A DNA stretch of 64,000 nt. Origin: Tubiluchus corallicola (taxonomy: Eukaryota; Priapulida; Priapulimorpha; Priapulimorphida; Tubiluchidae). The DNA lies in assembly GCA_030141605.1 (NCBI GenBank), contig JAQGDQ010000321.1, positions 64,001-128,000 on the forward strand. The letters run 5' to 3'. Position numbers and translations under genes: made by a program. Below the pieces are notes generated by a model that saw nothing but the letters and a program-made list of their open reading frames with translations, was not told the origin of the DNA and did no database searches. This document shows positions 28,901 to 43,900 of this stretch, in pieces (within the stretch, counting starts at the first letter, position 1; each line of letters begins with the position of its first letter).

Positions 28901-31900
28901 AAATCTTACTCAGAAATGGTCAAAACATTATCTATCAGGTCGAGTGCTTTTCCTTTTGCTTGATTCCATAATTGGACAAAAATGCATTACATTTGTATGT
29001 TCACGGTATATCTTTGGAAGACCTAAAATGTTTGTGCAAAATATAATGCGTAGTATTTGTTTATTCACTGTGTGTCAACTGCATTCAATGAAAAATACTT
29101 CTGGTGGTGATTTGAGCTGTCATGTCGAACTATATTAAATGTGCATAGTGTATGCTTCATAGTCGCTTTTACATCATATTAATTAGCATTAATTAAGAAA
29201 TTTGCTAATTATTAGCCTTCTTTACTGCAGTGCGCACCTCCAGTGCTGGACTCATTTGGACGCCTCATTTCTGAAGGAGCCGAGGACAAATGGCCTGCAA
29301 GAAGTGGACTAGCTCTTACTCTAGGAAAACTTTCACCTTATCTTTCTGAAGAACAGATTAGTAAGATTTGTTTCTATATTTTTGTATTTTTTGCATAGGT
29401 TGTAGTAGAAAAATAGGACCATTAAGTTGGCATGAAAAAGGGAATTTATTCATATATATTTATTTGTCTTTACCTGAAAGATTTTTAGTTTTGTACCGTT
29501 AAAATTACAGACTGAATGTTAATTATTATTTCTTGCTAATTCATCATTAGTTGTTAACTGTTAAGCATGAAAGAGAAGACGCACTTCTTTACAAAAATTT
29601 GCTCAAAAATTTAAACATTTTTGGCATTAAGCAAGCAATATTTATTTTCTACTTAATCAATGTGAACACTGCATTTTGTTCTATTTTATATTATTTTAAA
29701 AAGGACAGGCTCTTTTTAATGCACGGTTTTTCTTTAGGCCCGTTATTTACATTTTTTGTACAAGAAGGTCTGGGAGACCGCAACGAAGAAGTAAGAACGA
29801 ATATGCTCAAGTCTGCTATAACAGTTGTCACTGACCATGGCAAGGTATCATTAATATGTCTTTTTGACACTTTTGCATTTGTTTATTTGATAAAAGTAGA
29901 ATTAATACATCAATATTTTCTGGAGACTTTTCAGTAGTAATTGGAAACTGAAAATTGTATCGGTTATCAGTTGAAGAGTTTTAGAGACATCAAAAATTGC
30001 TGTCATGTAAATAAGTGTTATATTTGTTGAGTTCTGACCTGTGGCTTACTTTATCAAATAAAAATTGTTAAAACTATACTGAGAGATCAGAGGGTTCATA
30101 AAAAAACAAAATGGATGTGAAATACTGTGAAATTTTTTTTAAAATGTGTATTTTTGTGATGGTGTAATAATTACGTGTTTGTGTTCAAGTAAAATAAACT
30201 TCAACTTAGAACGAAACGAAATGTTTTGGCTGAGTTAAATTTTTGCACATTTTTGTATTTTGCTGCTATTTGGCTGTGTTTTGTTGCTATTCTGCTGCTA
30301 TAAGATGACTACTACTACTTGTTCTACGAGTGCTTTAACTCACTGAATGAAAAGCTGAATGGCGTTGTAACAAAAAGAGACTGGTAGTTATTTAACAAGC
30401 CGTAGCTGACCTACTCCCATAAGTTATCATTTCATTATTGTAATAAAGAATGAGCTAACTTTTTTTCAACAGCAAGCTATCCCAGACAGGCTGCCATGTT
30501 GTTCAGTTTTCTAGTGCATAATATGATGCACAGTTAGTCATAATTTGTCATAACCAACAGCCACTGCTGAGTGTGTAACATGGAAAATGCTGCACGGGTG
30601 TTAGCACATGCTTACTGTCATAATTGGAGGAATTTAATTATTGTAGAACTTTATTTCGTATTTTTGCAAAAAAAAATTATGTATGTGAAATAAGCAAAAA
30701 TAAAATCAAAGTTAAAAAATAATTCATTTCACAGTAAAATAAAATTATTTTCAGTGCCATTGTTATAAGAAGCAGCAGTAAGGTAATATGTCGATTTCTG
30801 TTGCAGTGGCATAAGGGATTTTTATTCTTCTTTGAATTCTCTGTTTTCCAGGAAAATGTACATTCTCTGCTGCCGGTTTTTGAAGATTTTCTTGATAAAG
30901 CTCCCACATCACGTACTTTTGATGCCACAAGACAAAGTGTCGTCATTCTTATGGGCTCTTTAGCCAAACATCTGGACAAAGATGATCACAGAGTGAAACC
31001 AATTGTCGCTAAACTAATTGAGACTCTGAACACACCGTCTCAGCAAGTGCAGGAATCAGTTGCTAACTGCTTGCCTCCGTTAGTACCGGCCATCAAACCG
31101 GAAGCACCAGAACTTCTGAAACGGTTACTTCATCTTTTGCTCGAATCAGACACATACGCCGAAAGGAAAGGTGGGTGCAAGCACAACAGTCCAACGAAAT
31201 TGTACCTTTCTTTTCTAATCACCTTTTTTACATAATATACATTTTATAGTAACAATTTTACATTTGATTTGTACATAATTGACATTATTTTAATTGCTTT
31301 GTTTTCTAATATCAAGGAGCAGCATATGGAATAGCTGGGCTTGTAAAGGGTTTGGGAATATTAGCCTTAAAGCAGCAAGATATTATGTCGACATTACAGA
31401 CTGCTATACAAGACAAGAAAAATTATCGTCATAGAGAGGGTGAGTCTGTCTGCCTTTGTTAGACTTGTTTATAGTTACTGGCATTAATGGGGACATTGTG
31501 CAGTAAACTATCTTAAACAACTGTAACTCACAATGCAGAACCAGTAAGGTAAAAATAGATGGCACGCATCACTTGTGTTGTATGTAATGATTAAAACACT
31601 GGTCTTTTCTGTGTTACGTTCCAGTGTGTAAGAAACATGGTTTGATATTGTGCTTAGTCTATTTCAGAAATTCTGAAGATCAGTACATTTATGGCAGGTG
31701 TAGGGCATTTCTCGGCCATTCTGTCAGCCGTGTTAGTATAGTGATTCCCTCTATTGCTGTTGTGGAGATCAGAAACTAATCCTGTTCCTTGAAACATCAC
31801 ATGTTCTGTTTGTTGTTAGCCATACATTGTCTAATTTGGGCTTCTTTGGAGAAAAATTAGCCTTTTCATAGTTCCAGCGATTAATAATGATCGTGAAAAG

Positions 31901-34900
31901 GCCAAAGGATAAGTGTATCAAACAATGTATTTGTGTATACTCGACAACTCCTCGTAGCCAGCCCATCTATTGTCATAGTAACAACTTTAACATGTTTTAA
32001 CAGCTAGCTAGAATTCATTTTATTATTCCCAAGCAAGATCCTGCTAGTAAATCACTATATGCACAGAATAATGCATAATTAAACTAAGTCCACGTAAAAC
32101 AAGTGAAGTTACTGAACGGAGGGGCCAGCTGGCTTTGCTTTAACCACATGCTGTGGTAACCTTTGACCTACAACAACTGCTCGTGCGCACAACGAAACTG
32201 TGAAAAAAATGTGAAAAGCTTTTTGTTAAAAAAATAAATATACATATAGTAACAGTGGACATTAGTTGTCCTCAGATTTTGGGCTGACTGAAATAATGAC
32301 GCCTTGCAATTAAACACTTAACCTGTTGTTCAGTTAATGATATCATGTGAAAAAAGTGTACCGTCAGAATTTCTGTGTGCTAAAGCACAAAACAGTGATA
32401 GGTATTAAAGAAAACAATAAACTTTTTGTTTATCATAAATCACCAGATGACAACCGACTAATTTTTCTTTTTCTTAGAAACCAGAGATATATTCAACAAT
32501 TTTTATGTACTGTACTATTGACATATTTCACTAATTGTTGTGTACAAATCTTTTTCGTGACAATTTAATATGTAATTGTTACATAGGTGCCCTGATGGCT
32601 TTTGAAATGCTCTGTCATGTTCTGGGACGACTGTTTGAACCCTACATTGTACATGTTTTACCACATTTGCTGCTATGCTTTGGTGACACTAATCAGTTTG
32701 TGCGAGAGGTAGGGCATTAGAAATTAATGTGCGTTGTTATGCAGTGGTGAATTCTGTATTAACTTTGTGCAATGTACAAGTGATGTATCATGCTAAGCTA
32801 GTTTTGTAGCTTGTACTATATCAAAGACTTTGTTATAGAGACTTATAGTGATGGGACGAATACCTATCCAGAACTCATTAATTTTTTTTCTGAATTTAAG
32901 AGCTCAAGAATGATTAGAACAGTAACTTGATTGTGAACGAGTTCATTGACAGAGTAAACTTAAACTCAAGTTCCAAGTTTACTTAAACTCAAGTTCCAAG
33001 TTTACATAACAAACTAGGCAAGATAAAAAAAACAAAACAAAAAAACAATTGCTTCTGTTATGTGAATCGCAAAAAAATTGCGGCATTAATTTATGCCACT
33101 GCTCAATATGCAAAATCTTCGTTGCCGAAGATGGAGTCTATGAGCCCAACTTCTCAAAAATTAAGCCAAACATAGCCAAATTTAGCCTAATTCAATGTGA
33201 AAAGTAGTTGAAATAAGCCAAATTTGTAATACTTAATTTTGGTATGTTAGTTGCACAACTACATGTATAGACTTACATACTTAATTCATTAGTGCCACCA
33301 TTTAGGTAATTACTGCCAAATTAAAATTTGAACTTTGCCAAAATTCGATTGAGAGGTTAAACTTGAGTAAATTGAGTAAATTTAATTGAGTAAAGTCCAT
33401 TCTGGCAGGGAGGAACTTGAACTAAGTGCATTTTACTTCTGAAAAAAATTGGACCTTCAACAAATTCATTATTTAGTGTAATTTCCTTATGCTGGAGTCT
33501 TAGAAAGACAAGACTGAGGTGGAAACTACAAAAGCCTGTTTTTTTAAACAAGGAAAATTTTTCCGTGTATGCAGGATCACATGAAGGCATTCATTGGCTT
33601 TCATTAAAGCTAAGAACAAAACTGATACAAAAAAACCAATTTCATAAGAATTCTTGAGACAACAATCCCGATTCAATTGTCCGTCAGTGATTTTCCAAAA
33701 TTTCTTATGTAATTTGTGAAATTGTAAATTGGGATCAAAGAACAGTTACTGTTTAAGCATTTTAACTGACTATGATAGTGTTATAAAGCTATGTTGACTA
33801 TTGTAATTTTTTAAGGCTTGTATTTTTACATTTTATGTTTTTACTTCATAAGTAGTTTAATATGTCTTTTTCGCAGATACTTACTGATAATAGAATTTTT
33901 TCTATATATATTTCTATATGACACCTAATGCAGAAGATGCTGTAACATTTAATGATTTGTTTTAGGCTGCTGATGACACAGCTAAAGAAGTGATGAGGAA
34001 CCTCAGTGCACACGGAGTCAAACTTGTCCTTCCCTCCCTTCTTGCTGCTCTTGAGGAGGACTCTTGGAGAACTAAAACTGGTAATGATAGAATTTATTCA
34101 CAAGTACTAAAGCTTCAGGCGAAGTATCAAACAGCAAATCTGTTAAAATTGCTCACATTTTTGAAAAAATTATTTTAGCAACACTTTTTTGAAAACGACA
34201 TATTTGAAGCCTACCAATATCTTTGTCTACACTAGTTCAAGTTTCGAATTACGATTCTGTTTTGCACATTTACTGTATCATCATGGTACAAAGTGATGTG
34301 TGAAATGAAATGTTTCAGTCCTTTATTTATCTCACTGATTTTTCTTCACATCACCTCATCCTGTTGCTTGCATCTCTGTCCTCTTGTTACTTTTTTCAAA
34401 TTATCATGTGTTAGTAGTTTAAAAAACAAAGTTCTTTTTGACAGAAACTTAGCAGACCATACTGTTTGTACTACTAGTGTGTGTGTGGTTAATAATTTGC
34501 TTGCTAGCAAAGTATGTGCTAGTATGCTTACAAACTTGTAATCAATTAAAAGTAAGTAAAATAAAGTGAAAAAGCTAGTATTGAATCTGTACTTGAACTA
34601 TACTATTTATTGCAATTCCTTTCTGTCATCATTTCGAATAAAAACCTGAATTTAGTGGGATAAATCATCAACATTAGTCTTTTACAAAATTTAGTAACTC
34701 TTAACAATTACAACAGCATTTTGTACATCTGATTGAAGATATTCATGAATCTTGCTCTTTCAACCACTGGTACAGATGATAAAAAATTGGAAATTACATT
34801 ATTAATATTAGGAATTAAGTAACTAGTCTTTTATGCTCTTTGATGATTATCATAAATTTCTCATACTAACAAAAATGCTTTTAATTTGATCATTTTGTTC

Positions 34901-37900
34901 TTTTATTTCATTCATTTTATCACTCTTGACAAAGTCAACTTACACTGTTTTTAATCAGCAAGGTTATTAGTGACCAATTTTACTTATTTTTTGACTAAAT
35001 TAACTATATTATGTTCAATGTATTGCTTTTTATCAGGTTCCGTAGAATTACTCGGTGCCATGGCTTACTGTGCACCAAAGCAACTGTCTTCCTGTTTGCC
35101 TAGTATTGTACCCAAGCTCATTGAAGTAGTTTCTGACTCGCATGCTAAAGTTAACAAAGCTGGCACGCAGGCGCTTAAACAGATCGGCTCTGTAATTCGT
35201 AATCCAGAAATTCAAGGTAACGGGAACAATAGTTCTTTCACAGCAGTTCAAACATACAAACTAATTCTGTAGTGGGGTTATGGACTCAGCTGTAGGGTTT
35301 TCCGTAACTCAATACTACAATTTTAGTTTTATATCTTATATTTAATGTGATTTTGTAGTCGTCACAAAAGGACAAAAAGAATAAAGACTCCGTCGCTGGG
35401 CAACGGACAACATTAACCTTAAGTTACTATAAGCGACTTTTAACAAATACAACAACACTGAGACGCCACAAGTAAATAACACAAATAACAACTATTTGTG
35501 CCAATACAGGTGATCTAACTGGTGATCAGGCTGTAAGCAGAGTAGCACCCACAGTCCATTGCTTTAACCACTCATTTGCCTGTACTGATGCAGCATATTT
35601 GTACAATTTTGTTTTCAAGTTATATTGTTAAACAAATGTGGAAAGCTATATAGACTTTTTTGGGAACGTTAATGATTTTTATAGTATAATTCACAGTTTA
35701 AAATTTATGCAAGTGTAAAAAATTATGTACTTCTGTAATTAAATTTTACTGAAGCATTTTTTTATGTTGGAATGATGGGAGTTTTTCTAATAACGGAGTG
35801 TTTTGTTTATTTTTTATTTTCTTTTTACCTTTCTTTTATTTAGCTATTGTTCCGGAATTGTTGGGAGCTTTACAGGACCCATCTAGAAAGACTGCTTCAT
35901 GTCTGGTGACCCTTCTAGAGACAAAGTTTGTTCATGTTGTTGATTCGCCTTCACTTGCCCTCATAATGCCTGTCGTACAACGAGCTTTTCAGGATCGATC
36001 AACCGAAGTTCGAAAAATGGCCGCTCAAATCATTGGCAACATGTATTCCTTGACTGATCAAAAGGTTTCTAAATACGTGTATATTACCCTAACTTTTGTT
36101 GCTGTTAATCGTCACCTGCATCAAAGAAGATTTTAAGCTGCTTTTATCAGATATCCAGTATTGCGTGTGTGTTATTGTGTATACAGGTGCAGATAATTAC
36201 ATGCAAAACAGCTAATGTACCATCTGTTTAATGCAAGGGGTTTCGTTAGACACACGGAACAGAATCTGTATTGCTTAAAGAGTGAATGTGAAAGTAAATG
36301 GTTGTACAACAGTATTTAACCTCTAATTGTCATTTGTCACGTCATCTTTTTCCTGCAACAGTGTGCGATCTGTGGTTTTTCCACATCTGCAGGGTCCAGT
36401 GTACCTGTAATGCAGGCCTCATAAATGTGTGCAATACTAAAACAGTGTAAAGTGATTTCTGTTTACAATGCAATAATGCATATGCTATACCAGACGTCTG
36501 GTAAATTTGCTTTAAAATGGCCTTATCACACTACATTCAAAGATACAAATACAGAAGTCCCTAGAAATTTAACAAATGTCTATAGTCTGATGATATACTA
36601 GAACGACAAAAATATTCATCGTATTGCACACGAGTTATAACATATTGAGGTAGCACTATATGTTTTTTGCTTTACAAGGATGTGTTATTGTAGTTGTAAT
36701 TTATTTACTTTGAATAAAAAGCCCTTTAGTAATTTCATTACAGCATAACACAGGTTTATTTGGTAGTATAAGCAACGTACAATGCAGTCTGACAATGATT
36801 TGCAACATTTGTTTTGTTTCATTTAGGATTTGGCTCCCTATCTCCCCACAGTTATTCCTGGATTAAAATCGTCTCTCCTAGATCCGGTGCCAGAAGTAAG
36901 AGCTGTGTCTGCCCATGCTCTAGGAGCAATGGTGAAGGGAATGGGTGAACAATGTTTTGAGGACCTACTTCCATGGTTGATGCAGACACTGACTTCTGAG
37001 ACAAGTAGTGTGGATAGATCTGGAGCTGCGCAGGGTATGTGTTTCAGTAAAGAAACTGAAAAATTACATGAAAGAATTGGCACCGGGGGAAGTTAAATGG
37101 GTAATAGGAAAGGTGTAATAGGAACAATTACAAGAGTCAGTTTAAGGAAGACTTGAGGTGTCATCATGCAAAAATGAAGAGAAATCGCTGAGTAGCTGCT
37201 TGATTGTGATGTGGTAAACAAAATTACATCAACACAGAAAGAAACCACCAGAAGTAATCATGTCAGATGATCTAAATTTCTGTTTCCAGATGAGGACTAA
37301 AAATAGGGCTTCACTGTAAGAACCTGAGAACATAAGATGCAAATGTTATAGCTACATTTGCAGACTCAAGGAATATAAGGAGAGATTAAGTATCAACATG
37401 TTACTCGTGGTTCACACAGGAGATTTTTCTTTAGTGCCCATCTGCTAGGTAGTGTAGACGTCAAAGAAAAAAACAAAATTAATAAATGAGAAGACTTATC
37501 TAAAGACTTATCTAAAGAAAGAAAAAATGTTGTGTAAAAGGGATTTTTTTGGTAAAAAAAGTTTAAAAATGTAAAAGCAAACTATCTGCTTTATATCTTT
37601 GTTCTGATTTGTTATTGTTTAGTACTAATTTCAATATCTGGCTAGAGTAATTACATTGTAAATATTTGAACACTTTTATACTTAGTACATGTCGCAGTTA
37701 TATATAGTAGCAGCTCTGCTACTACCTATTTCTTTATACTGACTTTCCTTGGTAGTGAAAATTTATTTTTGTAAACTTGTATAAGAAGTTGTCCGACGTA
37801 ATCTGATTGTATCTCCCACAGCAGTACTATAATCTATATACTATCTTTGATTTTTTTTCTTTTGAACTTATTGTAGTTATAATTGCTTGGCTTGTCCATC

Positions 37901-40900
37901 TGCTATATGCTTTATGATGTTTCACTGTATTCACAGCTTGTTTTACCACATACATCATACCCAATTGCAGTTGCTCTGTGTACAAGCTAGTGTAATCTGT
38001 AATCTGCATCACATTTCACCACTTTTGATTAACAAATTTCTGTATTTAGCTGCTTTATACTGATCAAGTTTTCTTGATTTTACGCAGGTCTTAGTGAAGT
38101 TGTTGGTGGTCTTGGCATAGAAAAGCTAGATTCACTAATGCCTGATATCATTCAAACTGCAGAAAGATCCGATATAACACCTTTTGTCAAAGATGGTTAT
38201 ATCATGATGTTCATCTATTTACCGAGTGTTTTTGGTGATCATTTTAAAAAGTATATTGGTCAAGTAGTGACACCTATATTAAAGGTTAGTTAACTTCGTT
38301 TAATTGCAAAAATGTCGATTTCATTAACCCTATTCATTAATAGGGTTAATGAAATTAGTCATATCTTAAATTGTTTAGAGACTAGAAAGTGAAATTTTGA
38401 GATACGTCACTTCGCAGCAGCCACTTCGCATCTTTGGTGCGAGTGAGCAAGAATGACATACAAGGTTCAGAAAGACCTTTTTTACCGATCTTTGGTGACG
38501 CTACTATTCTCACGCAACAAAAAATGATGGTTCTTAAAATTTGATATCACTAACAACCAAGTGATAAAAAATCAAAAGAAACAAGTTTTACAGTAAGTGT
38601 TGTAATAAAATAAATTGAATATTCGTAACGAGAGCAGGATTGTAAGTTATAATAAATAATCATTTATTTAAGTGTATGAGTTTCTACGTCTTCTTAGGCG
38701 TTGGCTGATGAGTCTGAGTTTGTCCGTGACACGGCTTTAAGGGCAGGGCAAAGAATAGTCAACCTGTATGCTGATACAGCCATCACATTATTTCTTCCCG
38801 AGTTGGAGAAGGGATTATTTGATGACAATTGGCGCATCCGCTACAGTTCTGTGCAGCTACTAGGTGACCTTCTGTACAAAATATCTGGAGTATCGGGCAA
38901 AATGACTACGGAGGGGGATGATGATGACAACTTTGGAACAGAGCAGTCAAGCAAGGTATGTAGAGAGTGCTTTACTTTTAATATTGATAGCTGAAAGTGC
39001 AGACAATATGGTGCTTCATATTCTCTGTATTTTTTCACTTTCACTGTGAACGGAGAGCATTTTTTGTTGGTTTCTTATTTTATTTTTGACATGTTGAATG
39101 TGTTCATGATCAATCACTGATTTTTGTCTATATTGTCTTTGTAACGCATATGAAATGCATATTTCACCTTTTTTGGGCCAGCTAGTAGTATGAGTGACAC
39201 AAACTTGTTAATCAGACTGGAGTTGACCGGGTGCAGTTTTTCTGGATTTCCAAGCAATAAAACCCAATGCACAATCTGCCCTTTTTATTATTCTTCAGCA
39301 AAAGTTGTTCTTGAGAAAAAACAAAACAATACAAAGGAAAGCAATACAATACAGAAGTTTTGATGTTCTTGTTATCATAGGCTGTGCTGCACCAGTAGCT
39401 TAACAATACACTGTAGTGTTGCGCCTCATAGTCATCTTGGATTTTTAGAAATAAACTTTATACTAGTTTTTTTGTAGCTGCATTGATAGTCTTAGCAGGC
39501 CATACTGAGCAGTGCTAACATGTAAACCATTATGACTAAATCTGAAAGTATCAGTAGTGTGTGCTTGCTGTTTTTTAGACGATCATGGTGGTACTCGGAG
39601 AGGCACGTCGTAATCAAGTGCTCGCAGGTCTCTACATGGGTCGATCAGACGTGGCATTGATGGTACGTCAATCTGCCCTGCACGTTTGGAAGATCATTGT
39701 CACCAACACTGCTAGAACTCTGCGAGAGATACTGCCAACATTATTCCAACTGCTGCTAGGATGCTTGGCTAGTCCAAGTTATGATAAGCGGCAGGTATGT
39801 AATAAGATGTCTTTAATGAGTGATTTGAGAGAAGACGAATTAAGTGAAATTGCGAATTTTCTACCATGAACAATGAAATAAACTCGTAATTACTGAATTT
39901 TTAAAGCTATATTTAAGTGGAAGTAGAAAATCAGAAAATGTAAAAAAGTTAAGACTCAAATCCATTGCCTTTGTCCACTTGACCACACAGTTCTTTATTT
40001 CAAAGATATAGTGTGGTTGCAGCATGGCTGACTGCGACATTAAGCACTGCCAATCCTGATTGTTAAATGGATGGGTGACTAGTGCAAAAGCTGCTCTAGG
40101 TTAATATATTCTGCAAATACTACCCTGTTTGTTTACCTTGTTGAGGAGATCTTATAATTTTCCAAATGTGGCTTTTAAATGATTATCGTCTGTAATTAAC
40201 AAGGTTTCAGTCCTGCCAGTCCATCAACGTTATGTAGATCTTGCTGTTACATTCTGAATTTCAGTTTGCAAACTGCAGAGTAGTATTAAAAATTCTCATT
40301 TTACTTACAGGTGGCAGCGCGCACTTTAGGTGATTTAGTCCGCAAACTAGGAGAGCGAGTTTTGCCTGAGATAATTCCTATTTTAGAGAGTGGTTTGGAA
40401 TCTCCGGAGCCGGAGAAACGACAAGGTGTTTGTGTTGGACTTAGCGAGATTATGAAGAACTGCAGCCGGGAAATGGTACAGAGTCTTTCAGCTCTCCTTT
40501 AATCTGTAAATTGTTAATTTTGAAATGTTAGCATTTTGTCATTCATGCCTATTTAACAAACTTGTTAAAACTTGAAGTAAATAACTGTGGTCAACTCTTA
40601 TTATCCTGTGAAAAGCTGGGCTTATAGAATGTATACAAAAAAAAATAAAGTATTTTTACATAATAACATTTTAATATTTTTTATGATTGACTACTGTCAG
40701 TCTTCGATTTCCATGTTTCAATTTTGAATTGTTTGGAAAGATTTTGAAACACTCATTCAATTATTTTTATCTCTTGCTGTGACTGCATGGCCTATGACTA
40801 TGTACAACACTGATTGTACACAATACTACTCATATATGTCTGTGAAGATTAGCTGAAGTCTACTATACCACCATTTGCCAGGTGCCATTTTAAGCAGCTT

Positions 40901-43900
40901 TTTCTTACTTTTCTGGTTTCAGATAATGATGTATGTTGACAATCTAGTTCCGACTGTTCGCAGAGCCCTCTGTGATCCTTTGCCTGAAGTACGAGCAGCG
41001 GCCGCAAAGACATTTGACAACCTTCATGCTACAATTGGGACGAAAGCATTGGACGATATTCTAAATCCGCTAGTTAAGCAACTGGTAAATTTTGTGTTTT
41101 CTTCTTTCTACTTGTCATCATCGTGAAAGTGACGCCTCTTGCGACATGTCTGATTTATTGTTTGATACAAGTAGGTTCATGCATATTTGTGTACTTTATT
41201 GAAGACTGGCTGAGGCCTCCCTCACCACTGGTGTTGTTTTGTTTGTCATATTGGTGGAAGAGTGACCTAAACTGACATGGCACTGCCTTGCTGATTCTTA
41301 TGGTACATTTAGGGATATGCTACAGCATGTAGGTGTGCATTAATTGACAGGCAAACAGCCAATTTCAATCTTCATATGTGTGTGCAATATACTGCCATTA
41401 TGCATATTATTGATAGTTATTTCTTTGTTTGTGGAAACTGCAGACTGACTTTCAATTATGTTCAGTTTAAGGAGGATGGATTTAAACATAGAAATTAAAG
41501 TTTAAAAAGTTATACTTGCGTTAAACTGGCCATTTTCATCATTTTCAAAATCCTAAAGTTATATGATAGCTGTGTATTTTATTTTTTTATAAATTTACCT
41601 TGTTACTTTAATAATTATTTTTCATAGTCCCTGTGAAATTTTTTATGCTGAATTGCTATGATGCTTTAAGTATGAAAAAGTGGTTGCATTTTACGTACAT
41701 GTTAGTAAGCAGCTATGTACTTTTGTGTTTCATATTATATCTTATTGATTGGATGCTGTTTCAGGATGATCCACAATTAGCTGAAACCACTTTAGATGGA
41801 TTAAGACAGGTTATGGCAATCAAAAGCCGTGTAGTTCTTCCATACTTAGTACCGCAGCTTACCACCAGTCCTGTGAACACCAAAGCATTGGCATTTCTTT
41901 CTTCTGTTGCTGGCGAAGCATTGAATAAGCATCTAAGCAGAATCTTACCAGCTCTGTTAGGCGCACTAAATCATGCGGAAACATCAGAACAACAGGCACA
42001 GGTATCAATGTTCTACTGTGTTTCCTATTTAGAAGGTTTGCAGTGTAAAGAATTATTGTGTTATTGTTAGAAAATAGCTTGTTTTATACATGTCTTTTGT
42101 TCCAAATGAGCCTAATAATTTCATAGAGTAATGCCTGCATATGTTACAAATGCCATAAATTGTATATGTCAAAATCTGCTTGAAGGAGGAGGAAATACTC
42201 TTTCATCACAACGGAGGAATGCTTAAAATATTTTTAACTAGCCATTTGTAATGTAATTTAGTTAAATAATTTGAAATACAATTTAACTCAGCATTTGTGT
42301 TTTATGTCAAATTTTTTATTTTATTTAATAAAATTATGATTTGAGAAAAATTGAATATTGCTGTCCAGTATGATCATCAATTTTTGTTTTTTAAGGAATT
42401 AGACTACAGTCAGCAGGTGGTGTTAGCAGTGGTTGATGAAGATGGCGTTCGCATCATTATCACAGAATTACTGGAGATCTCACGCAGCCCGGATCTAGGC
42501 ATGCGACGCACTGCCTGTATGTTGCTAAATTCTTTTTGCACTCACACTAAAGCGGATTATGAACAACTCGTTCCACAGTTGATAAACGGTCTGATCAGAC
42601 TGTTTACAGACACCGACGAGCAGCTGTTGATTCAAAGTTGGCAAGCGCTTAGTGCCGTAACCAAGGTGAATAGATTAATCTGAATTAGCTAATTTGTAAT
42701 AGTAATTCTGAAAGCAAGTTAAACCTGTGTAGAACTAGTCTCGCACTATTAGTTCATGAAAACCTCCAGGTAATTGCACATTAAAAATAATGTTTCATTG
42801 TATATAGCGGATATAGCTCAAAATCTGTAATTTTGTACATATGTGGTTATTGCAGTATTGTTGTAATAGATAAATACTTCCTTATGTTTGATAAAATTGA
42901 GATATGCAATTGTAAGCAATAAATACAAAAAATACAATAAATAAATAAATAAAATCAACAAAACAAAACGTGTGTTATACATCGGACCAGTATTATTAAT
43001 TTTGAAGAAAAACGCAAGCATCCAAACGAGCTTTGAATACATTTTATTAAAATTATAATGTATAATCAAATGTAGTCAAAGCTGGTTTGGGCACTTGGCT
43101 TTTTATTCAATATCAAATAGATTTTTCAAAGAATTGTTGTCAGAACACGTCTCTATATTTACTTCTTTTCTAATGAAGTATAGTTTTATTTTAAAATTAT
43201 TAACTTGCTTTTATGTCGGTTGCAAACGCACTACGACACTATTAAGCAAGCACTGACTATAAACACTGAAATTCCTTTTACAGACGTTGGATCCATCACA
43301 GCAACTAACTCACGTCACTACACTAAGGCAAGCCATTCGCTTTACAACTTTAGACTGGAAACAGGAACTATTGCCCGGGTTTTGCCTACCGAAGGGCTTA
43401 ACACCCATCCTGCCGATATTCAGGGAAAGCATTCTTAATGGACCTCCAGAATTGAAAGAACAAGCTGCCATGGGTATTTTCACTTAGCATTTTTTTGTGT
43501 ATAGAATAGAACAGAAAAAATTATTTTACAGCATATGTAATGCTACAATAGTACAATAACAGTAATAAGAAAGCTGTTTTAAGGAGGAAGAAGGAGCAAG
43601 TGCTTCTAATCTTCCTCTTACAGGTGGACACCATAACTTTATTTTATAACTATATAAATTCAACTGAAAAAGCAAAATTATAAGTTCAGGAAACCTGTGA
43701 AAATTCAGGGAACAAGTACTACATTCCTCAAGGTAAGCAATTGAATATTTGAAAAGCTCTTCACCCAATTCTATGGTGCTAACAATGATCCTTAAAACAG
43801 TGTACCCTTCTGATAATACTGATCCTCTTGATTGTAAGAAGTTTATGTCTTATAGACTTTTCTTTATCTTGACTTACAGGATTGGGTGAAGTTATTAAAT

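Noticed and set aside
28773-29138. 121-codon plus-strand open frame
   Set aside because: It lies wholly in the GCN1 intron between exons 25 and 26. Its residues show no GCN1 similarity and look like AT-rich translation.
32846-32870. TAGTGATGGGACGAATA as a hAT-type element end
   Set aside because: No matching inverted end or target duplication was found in the intron.
35504-35585. Functional tRNA gene
   Set aside because: The anticodon stem does not pair and the T arm is decayed.
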